From Angelakisella sp. (lineage in GTDB: Bacteria > Bacillota > Clostridia > Oscillospirales > Ruminococcaceae), in the NCBI GenBank assembly GCA_022795575.1, contig JAAWGY010000005.1, positions 1 through 26,009 of the forward strand: 26,009 nucleotides of DNA. The letters are read 5' to 3'. Numbering within the stretch: the first letter of the stretch is position 1; each line of letters starts with the position of its first letter. Shown in pieces: positions 7,439-15,569 of the stretch. The notes beneath the pieces are model-generated. The model saw only the letters and a program-made list of their open reading frames with translations. It had not been told where the DNA came from and did not search any database. The position numbers and the translations under genes were made by a program.

Positions 7439-8458
7439 ATGAAGATCATCATCGACGCCTTTGGGGGGGATAACGCCCCGGAGGCGGTGCTGGAGGGCTG
7501 CGCCCTGGCCCGGTCCGCCCTGGCCCCCCAGTTCAAGCTGGAGCTGGTCCTCACCGGAGACGAGGAGAAGATCCGGGCCGCGGCCGCGGCGGGGAACATC
7601 GACCTTACCGGCATCGAAGTGGTCCACGCCCCCGCCGTTATCCCGGTTTGCGAGGAACCCACCCATATCCTGAAGAAATATAAAGACTGCTCCATGGCAA
7701 AGGGGCTCCAGCTGCTGGCGGCAGGGGAGGGGGACGCCTTTATCACCGCGGGCAGCACCGGGGCCATGGTGGTGGGCGCTACCTTTATCGTCAAGCGCAT
7801 CAAGGGGGTAAAACGGCCCGCCATCGGTACCGTCATCCCCAACGCCAAGGGCCACTATATGCTGCTGGATTCCGGCGCCAACGAGGAATGCCGCCCGGAG
7901 ATGCTCCGCCAGTTCGGGGTGATGGGCTCGGTTTACATGGAGCACATCATGAAGATCCCAAACCCCCGGGTGGGCCTTGTAAACATCGGCACCGAGGACA
8001 GCAAGGGCACCGGCCTACAGGTGGAGGCCAACCAGCTCCTGCGTCAGGCGGGGGTAAACTATGTAGGCAACGTGGAGGCCCGGGAGCTTCCCCTGGGGGG
8101 CTGCGACGTGGCGGTGGCCGACGGCTTTACCGGCAATGTGGTCCTTAAGCTCACCGAGGGGATGGCCAAGATGATCCTGGGGGGCATCAAGGAGATCTTT
8201 CTGTCCTCCCTGACCACCAAGCTGGCGGCCCTTTTGGTGGCAAAGCCGGTGCAGGCCTACAAAAAGAGGATGGACGCCTCCGAGATCGGCGGCGCCCTAC
8301 TGCTGGGGGTGCGCCGTCCGGTGATCAAGGCCCACGGCAACTCCAACGGCAGGGCCTTTATGAACGCCATCCGCCAGGCGGCCCTCTGCTGCGAAAACCA
8401 TGTGGTGGACCGGATTTCCGCCAGCCTTGGGGCCGCTGCGGAGGACGGGGAAGCGTAA
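7439..8458 (+). CDS. plsX: Phosphate acyltransferase PlsX
   Basis: Converts acyl-ACP to acyl-phosphate, the donor used by PlsY in phosphatidic acid synthesis; it is a peripheral membrane enzyme. The family N-terminus MKIIIDAFGGDNAPEAVLEG starts at ATG 7439, which follows a strong GGAGGAAGAGGA site, giving 339 residues. Internal motifs such as ITAGSTGAMVVGA and GANEECRPEML are typical. The frame is open upstream to an ATG at 7346 that overlaps the trmFO stop as ATGA. It has its own GGAGGAGG site and would add 31 residues unlike other PlsX proteins. The normal acpP gene does not follow; a repeat lies in its place. Confidence 0.95.
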   Translation: MKIIIDAFGGDNAPEAVLEGCALARSALAPQFKLELVLTGDEEKIRAAAAAGNIDLTGIEVVHAPAVIPVCEEPTHILKKYKDCSMAKGLQLLAAGEGDAFITAGSTGAMVVGATFIVKRIKGVKRPAIGTVIPNAKGHYMLLDSGANEECRPEMLRQFGVMGSVYMEHIMKIPNPRVGLVNIGTEDSKGTGLQVEANQLLRQAGVNYVGNVEARELPLGGCDVAVADGFTGNVVLKLTEGMAKMILGGIKEIFLSSLTTKLAALLVAKPVQAYKKRMDASEIGGALLLGVRRPVIKAHGNSNGRAFMNAIRQAALCCENHVVDRISASLGAAAEDGEA

Positions 8459-8463
8459 TTTTG

Positions 8464-8549
8464 AGAACCTGTATTCACAACCGTCTGACGCAGTCAGGCC
8501 AGGCCTTTTTTCGTCCTGGCCGCATCATCCGGCTGTGAATACAGGTTCT
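8464..8549. repeat. Palindromic MITE-like repeat, copy B (intact 86 bp)
   Basis: Perfect 16-bp terminal inverted repeats, AGAACCTGTATTCACA and TGTGAATACAGGTTCT, enclose an imperfectly palindromic interior. An inner GGCCAGG/CCTGGCC stem closes around a T-rich loop. The whole unit would fold into one long hairpin in DNA or RNA. A 23-nt block (8476-8498) is identical to 15460-15482 in copy C. It starts 5 bp after the plsX stop and ends 65 bp before rnc, so it would be part of any plsX-rnc mRNA. No obvious target-site duplication is seen. Confidence 0.85.
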
Positions 8550-8614
8550 GCGAGAGGGCCGGCGGCAGTCCGCCGATTTTTGCAGGGGCAAACACCCCGG
8601 AGGGAAGTACGGCA

Positions 8615-9283
8615 ATGACTTTGGAACAACGCATCGGCTATCAGTTCAAAAACGGTAAATACCTGCGCAGGGCCCTGACCCATTCCTCCTACTCCAACGA
8701 ATCCCGGGAAAAGCCGGAGTGCAATGAGCGGCTGGAGTTTTTGGGGGACGCGGTGCTCTCCCTGGTGGTATCCAACTACATCTACCACCGCTTCCACCTG
8801 AACGAGGGGGACCTGACCAAGATCCGGGCCTCCATCGTCTGCGAAAAATCCCTCTTCCGCTTTGCCGGGGAGATCGGGCTGGGGGAGGAGCTGTACCTGG
8901 GCCGGGGGGAGGAGCAGATGGGGGGGCGGACCCGTCCCTCCATTGTGTCGGACGCCTTTGAGGCCCTGATTGCCGCCATCTTCCTGGACGGCGGGCTGGA
9001 GCCGGCCAGCAGGTTCATCCTCCGCTTTGTCCGGGAGGAGCTGGACACCGGGGAGCGCAGCGCCTTTGTGGACTACAAAACCATGCTCCAGGAGATTGTC
9101 CAGAAGAACCCGGAGGAAAAGGTCTCCTATGTGTTGGTGGATGAGAACGGCCCCGACCACGACAAGCACTTTGTGGTGGAGGTGCGCCTGAACAGCAACG
9201 TCATTGGCAGGGGGGAGTTCCGCAGCAAAAAGGGCGCGGAGCAGCTGGCCGCCAAGGAGGCGCTGGAGCTGATGGGGGAATGA
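8615..9283 (+). CDS. rnc: Ribonuclease III
   Basis: Cleaves double-stranded RNA in rRNA precursors and structured mRNAs. The RNase III signature NERLEFLGDAVLSLVV gives Glu38, Glu41 and Asp45. The second acidic pair is Asp113/Glu116 in VSDAFEALIAAIFLDGG. A double-stranded RNA-binding domain occupies about residues 152-222 (YKTMLQEIVQ to KKGAEQLAAKEALELMG). The 222 residues are normal. ATG 8615 has GGAGGGAAG upstream. The 5' region carries the 86-bp palindromic repeat, a potential substrate of the enzyme itself. The stop overlaps the next gene as ATGA. Confidence 0.96.
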   Translation: MTLEQRIGYQFKNGKYLRRALTHSSYSNESREKPECNERLEFLGDAVLSLVVSNYIYHRFHLNEGDLTKIRASIVCEKSLFRFAGEIGLGEELYLGRGEEQMGGRTRPSIVSDAFEALIAAIFLDGGLEPASRFILRFVREELDTGERSAFVDYKTMLQEIVQKNPEEKVSYVLVDENGPDHDKHFVVEVRLNSNVIGRGEFRSKKGAEQLAAKEALELMGE

Positions 9284-10347
9284 CCGGAACGGCATCCCCG
9301 CGCCACGCCAGCATCCCCATCTTTGTCCCCCACCTGGGCTGTCCCCGGCAGTGCAGCTTCTGCGACCAGCGGGCCATCTCCGGGGCGGCGCGGATGCCCT
9401 CCCCGGTGGAGGCGGCGGAGCGCTGCCGGGAGGGGTTCGCCAGCCTCCCGGCCCGGTACCCGGTGGCGGAGATCGCCTTCTTTGGGGGGAGCTTTACCGC
9501 CATCCCCCGGGGGGAGATGACCGCGCTGCTGGAGGCGGTGCAGCCCTTCCGCCGGGAGCCGGCGTTTGGGGGGATCCGAATCTCCACCCGGCCCGACGCC
9601 ATCGACCGGGAGGTGCTGGCCCTTTTGCGGGGGTATGGGGTGCGGGCTATTGAGCTTGGGGCGCAATCCCTGTATAATAGTGTATTGGAGGCCAACGGCC
9701 GGGGGCATACGGCGGAGCAGGTGGCAGAGGCGGCAAAGCTGATCCGGGAGGAGGGATTTTCCCTGGGGCTGCAGATGATGACCGGCCTGTACCAAAGCAC
9801 GCCGGAGCTGGACTGGGGCACCGGCCTTGGCTTGGCGGCGATGGAGCCGGACACCCTGCGCATCTACCCGACGGTGGTGCTGCCGGGCACCGGCCTTGCC
9901 GCGTTGATGGCGGCGGGGGCGTACCGGCCCCCCGGCCTGGAGGAGACGGTGGCGCTCTGCGCCCGGCTGCTAAGGCTGTTTGAGGAGCGGGGCATCCGGG
10001 TGATCCGCCTGGGCCTCCACGCCCAGGAGGGGCTGGCGGAGCGGGCGCTGGGAGGGTGCTTCCACCCCGCCCTGGGGGAGCTTTGCCGCAGCCGCCTGCT
10101 GCTGCTGCGGATGACCGAGGCACTGCAACAGCAGACGGCGGAGACCGCGCCGGTGGTGCTGGTAAAGCCCCGGCTCCTTTCCCAGGCGGTGGGGCAGCGG
10201 CAGCAGAACCTGCTGGCCCTGCGCCGGGAGTGGCCGGGCCTTTCCATCCGCCCGGCGGAGGAGATAGAGGAGGACTTTTTGATCTTGTACCAAAGGAAAG
10301 AGGAAAACCGGGAGCAGGAGGTGCGGTATGCGGCTGAGGGGGATTGA
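9280..10347 (+). CDS. Elp3-like radical SAM protein
   Basis: The N-terminus IPIFVPHLGCPRQCSFCDQR holds the CxxxCxxC [4Fe-4S] motif of radical S-adenosylmethionine enzymes (Cys21, Cys25, Cys28). FFGGSFTAIP and RISTRPDAID follow, resembling the Elp3/HemN-like barrel. At 355 residues it is shorter than Elp3 and I see no GNAT acetyltransferase domain at its end, so a tRNA U34 carboxymethylation role as in eukaryotic Elp3 should not be assumed. Genes of this type between rnc and smc are common in Clostridia, often annotated as elongator protein 3; the substrate is not known to me. ATGA overlap with rnc and a 20-bp overlap with smc indicate coupling. Confidence 0.85.
   Translation: MTGTASPRHASIPIFVPHLGCPRQCSFCDQRAISGAARMPSPVEAAERCREGFASLPARYPVAEIAFFGGSFTAIPRGEMTALLEAVQPFRREPAFGGIRISTRPDAIDREVLALLRGYGVRAIELGAQSLYNSVLEANGRGHTAEQVAEAAKLIREEGFSLGLQMMTGLYQSTPELDWGTGLGLAAMEPDTLRIYPTVVLPGTGLAALMAAGAYRPPGLEETVALCARLLRLFEERGIRVIRLGLHAQEGLAERALGGCFHPALGELCRSRLLLLRMTEALQQQTAETAPVVLVKPRLLSQAVGQRQQNLLALRREWPGLSIRPAEEIEEDFLILYQRKEENREQEVRYAAEGD
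9650..9678 (+). promoter_or_regulatory. Promoter-like site inside the radical SAM gene, upstream of smc
   Basis: TTGAGC (9650-9655) and TATAAT (9673-9678) are spaced by 17 bp. The -10 is written with TAT AAT AGT codons, unusual in this GC-rich gene. It lies about 650 bp before smc and could boost smc-ftsY-rdgB transcription. Inferred from sequence only. Confidence 0.4.
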
Positions 10348-13300
10348 ACTACAGGGCTTCAAGTCCTTTGCCGACCGCACCAAGCTTACCTTTGACGACG
10401 GCATCACCGCGGTGGTGGGGCCCAACGGCAGCGGCAAAAGCAACATCAGCGACGCCATCAAGTGGGTGTTCGGGGAGCAGTCCAGCAAGTCCCTCCGGGG
10501 GACCAAGATGGAGGACGTCATCTTTGGCGGCACCAAAAACCGCAGCCCCCAGGGCTACGCCTGGGTCTCCCTTTTTATCGATAACAGCGACCGCAGCATC
10601 GCGGTTGCCAGCGACGAGGTGATTATCACCCGCAAGCTCTACCGCAGCGGGGAGAGCGAGTACCGCCTCAACAACAGCCCGGTGCGGCTGCGGGATATCC
10701 ACGAGATCTTTATGGATACCGGCCTTGGCCGGGACGGGTACTCCATCATCGAGCAGGGGAAGATCGGGGACATTGTGGGGGCCAAGAGCACCCAGCGGCG
10801 GGAGATCTTTGAGGAGGCCGCCGGCATCTCCAAATACCGCTACCGCAAGGGGGAGGCGGAGCGCCGCCTTGCCCAGGCGGAGGAGAACCTGGTCCGTCTC
10901 CGGGATATTATGGGGGAGCTGGAGGGCCGGGTGGCCCCCCTGAAGCTCCAGTCCGAAAAGGCCCAGCAGTTTTTGGTCTTTGCCGAGGAAAAAAAGACGC
11001 TGGAGCTCTCCCTTTGGCTGGAGCGGCTGGAAAAGCTCCGCCAGGACCTCCGGGCCCAGGAGGACAAGATCCTGGTCTGCAAAAACGACCGGGGCAGCGT
11101 CCAGGCCCGGCTGGATGAGCTGGAGGAGGGGATCGACGCCCTCCGCCGGCAGATGCAGGACTGCGCCGTCTACATCGACAGCAGGCGGCAGGAGATCAAG
11201 GAGGTGGAGGAATCGGTTTCCTCCGCCCGGGTGGAGGTCGCCGTCAAGGAAACCGACATGGTACATAACCGTGCCAGCATCCAGTCGCTGGAAAAGCGGC
11301 TGGCCGACGGCGCCAGCGACCGGGAGACGCTGGACCGGCGGATCCAGGAGAGCCAGCTCCTGGTCCGGGACCGCCAGACAGAGATGGACACCGCCCGCCG
11401 GGAGATTGAAGCGCTCCAGCAGCAGCTTGCCCAGGGCAGGGGGGAGCAGGACCGCCTTGCCGCCGCCCTGTCGTCGATGCAGATGCAGCGGGAGGCGCTG
11501 CAAAGGGACATCGCCAGCGCCCGGGCCTCCAGCGAGACCTCCTCCACCCTGGTGGAGGAGACGGTGGCCCGGCTGGAGGCCCTGCGAGAGCAGGCCAAGG
11601 AGAAGGACCAGCGGCTGCTGAGCCTGCGGCAGGAGGAAGCAACCTGCCGGGCCTTTGTGGGGGAGCTCACCGAGCGGCTGGAGGAGCTGGCCAACACCAA
11701 AAACGGCTACCTCTATAAGCAAAAGGGCCGGGAGGAAACGCTGGCCCGGCTGGAGGAGCAGCAGCGGGGGCTGGAGCGGTCCATCGGGGAGCGGCTCCAG
11801 CGGGCCCAGCTCCTCAGCGATATGGAAAGGAACCTGGAGGGCTTCCAGAACAGCGTCAAAACGGTGATGAAGCACGCCGCAAGGGGCTCTCTCCAGGGGG
11901 TCATCGGCCCGGTCTCCGAGCTGGTGCGGGTGGAAAAGGAGTACGCCACCGCCATCGAGATCGCCCTGGGGGCCGCCATGCAGAACATCGTGGTGGAAAA
12001 CGAGGGGGTGGCCAAGCGGGCCATCCGCATCCTCAGCGACGCCAAGGCGGGACGGTGTACCTTCCTCCCCCTGACCACGGTGCAGGGGCGGCTGCTCAGC
12101 GAGCAGGGGCTGGAGGACTGCTCCGGCTACCGGGGGGTTGCCTCGGAGCTGGTGGGGTACGACAGCCGGTACGCCGGCATCATCCGCAGCGTTTTGGGCC
12201 GCACCGTCATTGCCGAGGACCTGGACGCCGCCGTTGCCATCGCCAAGCGGTACAGCCACCGCTTCCGGATCGTCACCCTGGACGGGCAGGTGGTCAACGC
12301 CGGCGGCTCCATGACCGGCGGCTATGTGGGCAAAAACGCCAGCATCCTCAGCCGCAAAAACGAGATTGAACGGCTCCAGCGGGAGGCCCGGGAGCTCACC
12401 GGCAGCTCCAAGGAGCTGGAGGGCCAGCTGGCGGCGTTGCGCCAGGAGACCGCCTCCATCAAGGCCCTGATGGACGGGGTGGAGGGGGAGGCCCGCACCG
12501 CCGGGGAGGATCTGGCGGCGGCCAACGCCGAGCTGCGCCGCCTGACCATCAGCGTCCGGGAGGCGGAGGAGCTGGGGGAGCAGTCGCTGCGGGAATTCGA
12601 CGCCCTCACCGCCCGGGTGGAGGAGCTGAAGAACCAGGGCCTCTCCTCGGCGGAGCTGGTGGAGCGCCTTGCCGGGAGCCTCACCCAGTTGGACCGGGAG
12701 CTTGGAGAGAAGACGGAGAGCCAGTCCGGCATGGCGGAAAAAACAGCCGCCCTTGCCGAGGCGCTCTCCCAACGGCAGATCGCCTTTGCCGCCCAGCAAA
12801 AGGACCTGGAGGCGGCGGAGCTGGCCCTGCAAAACCTGCTGGAGGCCCAGGAGGGAAGCCTGGCCCGGCTGGAGGAGCACCGGCAGGAGATCCAGGCGCT
12901 GACCGACGCCAACGCCGCCCTTGCCGCCCAGATCGAGGAGATCTCCGCCGCCGCCGCCGGGAGCCGGGAGCGGATCGAAGAGCTGAACCGGCAGATTGCC
13001 GAAAAGGGCCGGGAGCGGGACGACTGCGACGCCAAAACCACCCGGCTGCGCCAGGAGGAAAAGGAGCTGGGGAGCAGGCGGGAGGCCCTCTCCGGGGAGC
13101 TGGCCCGGCTGGAGGAGCGCTACACCGCCATGTCCGGGGAGAGCGACGGCATCGTTGCCAAGATGTGGGACGAGTACGAGATCACCAAAAGCGACGCCGC
13201 GGCGCTGGCCATCCCCATCGCCGACCTGCCCGCGGCCCAGCGCCGCCTGACGGAGCTGAAAAACCGGATCCGCGCCCTGGGCACCGTCAACCTTGCCGCC

Positions 13301-13900
13301 ATCGAGGAGTACAAGGAGGTGGCGGAGCGGTATCACTTCTACAAAACCCAGATTGGGGATGTGGAGCGCTCCCGGGAGGAGCTGGACAAGCTCATCGGGG
13401 AGCTTTCCGCCGAGATGAGCCGCATTTTCCTGGAAAAATTCGCCGCCATCAACGACCACTTCGGGGTAATCTTCACCGAGCTGTTCGGCGGGGGCCGGGG
13501 GGAGCTGAAGCTCACCGACCCGTCCCTCCCATTGGAGACCGGCATCGATATCTTTGTCCAGCCCTCCGGCAAGCTGGTGGGAATCTCCCTCCTTTCCGGC
13601 GGGGAAAAGGCCCTGGTGGCCATCTGCATCTACTTTGCCATCCTCAAGGTGAACCCCGCCCCCTTTGTGCTGCTGGACGAGATCGAGGCGGCGCTGGACG
13701 ACGTCAACGTCAACCGCTTTGCCGCCTACCTGCGGCGGATGACCCACCGGAGCCAGTTTATCGCCATCACCCACCGCCGGGGCACCATGGAGGAGGCAGA
13801 CGTCCTCTATGGCGTCACCATGGAGGAGGAGGGTGTCAGCAAGCTCCTCAAGCTGAACATCGGGGAGCTGGAAAGCAAGCTGAACCTGAAAACAACCTGA
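10328..13900 (+). CDS. smc: Chromosome segregation protein SMC
   Basis: SMC forms the ring-shaped condensin with ScpA and ScpB that organises and separates chromosomes. The 1190-residue length and the domain order are classic. An N-terminal ATPase head has Walker A GPNGSGKS at residues 31-38 (followed by NISDAIKWVFGEQS). A long coiled coil follows, then a hinge at about 520-670 (GVIGPVSELV to NAGGSMTGGYVG), a second coiled coil, and a C-terminal head. The head has the ABC signature LLSGGEKALVAI and Walker B VLLDEIEAALDD (Asp1117, Glu1118). ATG 10328 follows AGGAGGTG. It overlaps the upstream gene by 20 bp and is followed 21 bp later by ftsY. scpA and scpB are not in the window. Confidence 0.98.
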   Translation: MRLRGIELQGFKSFADRTKLTFDDGITAVVGPNGSGKSNISDAIKWVFGEQSSKSLRGTKMEDVIFGGTKNRSPQGYAWVSLFIDNSDRSIAVASDEVIITRKLYRSGESEYRLNNSPVRLRDIHEIFMDTGLGRDGYSIIEQGKIGDIVGAKSTQRREIFEEAAGISKYRYRKGEAERRLAQAEENLVRLRDIMGELEGRVAPLKLQSEKAQQFLVFAEEKKTLELSLWLERLEKLRQDLRAQEDKILVCKNDRGSVQARLDELEEGIDALRRQMQDCAVYIDSRRQEIKEVEESVSSARVEVAVKETDMVHNRASIQSLEKRLADGASDRETLDRRIQESQLLVRDRQTEMDTARREIEALQQQLAQGRGEQDRLAAALSSMQMQREALQRDIASARASSETSSTLVEETVARLEALREQAKEKDQRLLSLRQEEATCRAFVGELTERLEELANTKNGYLYKQKGREETLARLEEQQRGLERSIGERLQRAQLLSDMERNLEGFQNSVKTVMKHAARGSLQGVIGPVSELVRVEKEYATAIEIALGAAMQNIVVENEGVAKRAIRILSDAKAGRCTFLPLTTVQGRLLSEQGLEDCSGYRGVASELVGYDSRYAGIIRSVLGRTVIAEDLDAAVAIAKRYSHRFRIVTLDGQVVNAGGSMTGGYVGKNASILSRKNEIERLQREARELTGSSKELEGQLAALRQETASIKALMDGVEGEARTAGEDLAAANAELRRLTISVREAEELGEQSLREFDALTARVEELKNQGLSSAELVERLAGSLTQLDRELGEKTESQSGMAEKTAALAEALSQRQIAFAAQQKDLEAAELALQNLLEAQEGSLARLEEHRQEIQALTDANAALAAQIEEISAAAAGSRERIEELNRQIAEKGRERDDCDAKTTRLRQEEKELGSRREALSGELARLEERYTAMSGESDGIVAKMWDEYEITKSDAAALAIPIADLPAAQRRLTELKNRIRALGTVNLAAIEEYKEVAERYHFYKTQIGDVERSREELDKLIGELSAEMSRIFLEKFAAINDHFGVIFTELFGGGRGELKLTDPSLPLETGIDIFVQPSGKLVGISLLSGGEKALVAICIYFAILKVNPAPFVLLDEIEAALDDVNVNRFAAYLRRMTHRSQFIAITHRRGTMEEADVLYGVTMEEEGVSKLLKLNIGELESKLNLKTT

Positions 13901-13921
13901 TGATAGAAAGGAAGGACGCCC

Positions 13922-14839
13922 ATGGGATTCCTGGATTTTCTGACCAGGGGACTGAAAAAAACACGGAGCAACCTGGTGGTGCAGGTGGACGGCATCTCCG
14001 GCAAGCTCACCCCGGAGACGCTGGAGGAGCTGGAGGAGATCCTCATCCTGGCCGATGTGGGGGTGCGCACCGCCGGGCGGATCTGCTCCGACCTGGCCGC
14101 CCGGGTGGGCCGCCGGTCCCTGGGCCCCGGGGAGCTGCGCCGGGAGCTGCGGGAAGTGATTGTGGAGCTCCTTTCCCCCGATGTGGGGCTGGAGCTGGAC
14201 CACAGGCCCGCCGTCATCCTGGTGGTGGGGGTTAACGGGGTGGGCAAGACAACCACCATCGGCAAGCTGGCAAACTACCTGATGCAGGAGGGCAAAACGG
14301 TGCTGCTGGGCGCCGCCGATACCTTCCGTGCCGCTGCCGCCGAGCAGCTGACGGTGTGGGCCCGGCGCAGCGGGGCGCAGATCATCTGCCACCAGGAGGG
14401 GGCGGACCCCGCCGCCGTGGTCTTTGACAGCATCACCGCCGGCAAGGCCCGGGGGGCTGATGTCATCATCTGCGATACCGCCGGCCGGCTCCACAACAAA
14501 AAGAACCTCATGGACGAGCTGGCCAAAATCGACCGTGTCATCACCCGGGAGGCCCCGGAGAGCAGCCGGGAGGTGCTGCTGGTGCTGGACGCCACCACCG
14601 GCCAGAACGGCCTCAACCAGGCCCGGGAGTTTGCCGCCGCCTGCGGCGTTACCGGCGTGGTGCTCACCAAGCTGGACGGCACCGCCAAGGGCGGTGTGGT
14701 GGTGGGCATCCGGGACCAGCTGGGCCTGCCCATCAAGTTTGTGGGGGTAGGGGAGCAGATGGACGACCTGCGGCCCTTTTCGGCGTGGGATTACGCCACC
14801 GCCCTGCTCTTTGACGAGGGAGAGGAGGGGGCGGAATGA
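13922..14839 (+). CDS. ftsY: Signal recognition particle receptor FtsY
   Basis: The membrane-associated GTPase that docks the SRP-ribosome complex for co-translational membrane insertion. The 305-residue protein has an N-terminal helical N domain (to about 95) and the G domain with GVNGVGKTT (103-111), DTFRAAA, DTAGR (185-189) and TKLDG (249-253). The C-terminal GVGEQMDDLRPF is characteristic. It lacks the long acidic A domain of the E. coli protein, as usual in Firmicutes. AAAGGAAGG precedes ATG 13922. The stop overlaps rdgB as ATGA. Confidence 0.97.
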   Translation: MGFLDFLTRGLKKTRSNLVVQVDGISGKLTPETLEELEEILILADVGVRTAGRICSDLAARVGRRSLGPGELRRELREVIVELLSPDVGLELDHRPAVILVVGVNGVGKTTTIGKLANYLMQEGKTVLLGAADTFRAAAAEQLTVWARRSGAQIICHQEGADPAAVVFDSITAGKARGADVIICDTAGRLHNKKNLMDELAKIDRVITREAPESSREVLLVLDATTGQNGLNQAREFAAACGVTGVVLTKLDGTAKGGVVVGIRDQLGLPIKFVGVGEQMDDLRPFSAWDYATALLFDEGEEGAE

Positions 14840-15447
14840 AGGTCATCGCCGCAACACGCAACCGGCACAAGCTTACCGAGTTTTCCCGCATCCTCTCCCC
14901 CATGGGCTATGAGGTGGTGAGCCAGGAGGAGGTCTGCCCCGGCATCGAGGTGGAGGAGGACGGCGCCACCTTCCTGGAAAACGCCCGGAAGAAGGCGGTG
15001 GAGATCTTCCGCCGCACCGGGATGCCCACCATCGCCGACGATTCCGGCCTCTGTGTGGACGCCCTAAACGGCGCGCCGGGGGTCCACTCCGCCCGGTACG
15101 CCGACGACGAGGGGGACGGCCACGACGACAAGGCCAACAACCGCAAGCTCCTCCGGGAGCTGGCCGGCGTCTCCATGGAAAAGCGCACCGCCCGGTTCGT
15201 TTCCGCCATCTCCTTCGCCATCGGGGAGGGGGAGCTGGTGGAGTGCGAGGGCTTCTGCCAGGGGCAGATCGCCTTCGAGGCCCTGGGGGACAACGGCTTT
15301 GGCTACGACCCGCTGTTTTTGGTGGAGGGGGGGAGCTTTGCCTCCATCCCCGGGGAGGAGAAGGACCGCATCAGCCACCGGGGCAACGCCCTCCGGAAGC
15401 TCCAAGCCCTGCTGGAGGCCCGGCGGGACGGGGCGGCAGGAAGATAA
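14836..15447 (+). CDS. rdgB: XTP/dITP pyrophosphatase (RdgB/HAM1 family)
   Basis: Hydrolyses dITP, dXTP and related non-canonical purine nucleotides to monophosphates, keeping deaminated bases out of DNA and RNA. The sequence begins MKVIAATRNRHKLTEFSRIL and contains TFLENARKKA, ADDSGLCVDALNGAPGVHSARYA, GYDPLF and SHRGNALRKL, all conserved family motifs, in 203 residues. The start overlaps the ftsY stop (ATGA). A decayed copy of the palindromic repeat begins directly after its TAA stop. Confidence 0.96.
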   Translation: MKVIAATRNRHKLTEFSRILSPMGYEVVSQEEVCPGIEVEEDGATFLENARKKAVEIFRRTGMPTIADDSGLCVDALNGAPGVHSARYADDEGDGHDDKANNRKLLRELAGVSMEKRTARFVSAISFAIGEGELVECEGFCQGQIAFEALGDNGFGYDPLFLVEGGSFASIPGEEKDRISHRGNALRKLQALLEARRDGAAGR

Positions 15448-15533
15448 GCATCCGTGCTCCACAACCGTCTGACGCAGTCAGGTCAAGAAATTTTCCGCCA
15501 TGCCCATATTATCCGGCCATGGATACAGCTTCT
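15448..15533. repeat. Palindromic MITE-like repeat, copy C (decayed)
   Basis: It shares an exact 23-nt block (15460-15482) with copy B at 8476-8498, and has the same right-end pattern (ATTATCCGGCCATGGATACA against CATCATCCGGCTGTGAATACA). Total length is close to the 86 bp of copy B, but the terminal repeats have many C/T and other changes. It abuts the rdgB stop codon and forms the left boundary of the AT-richer DUF1349 insert. Confidence 0.75.
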
Positions 15534-15569
15534 CGATTTTGACAGCGCAAAATAAAGGGGGGAGATCAT

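Noticed and set aside
10349..14494. 1381-codon open frame on the minus strand opposite smc and ftsY
   Set aside because: Mirror of the strong GC codon bias of the + strand genes; Leu/Gly/Pro/His-rich, no motifs, and smc plus ftsY on the + strand are beyond doubt.
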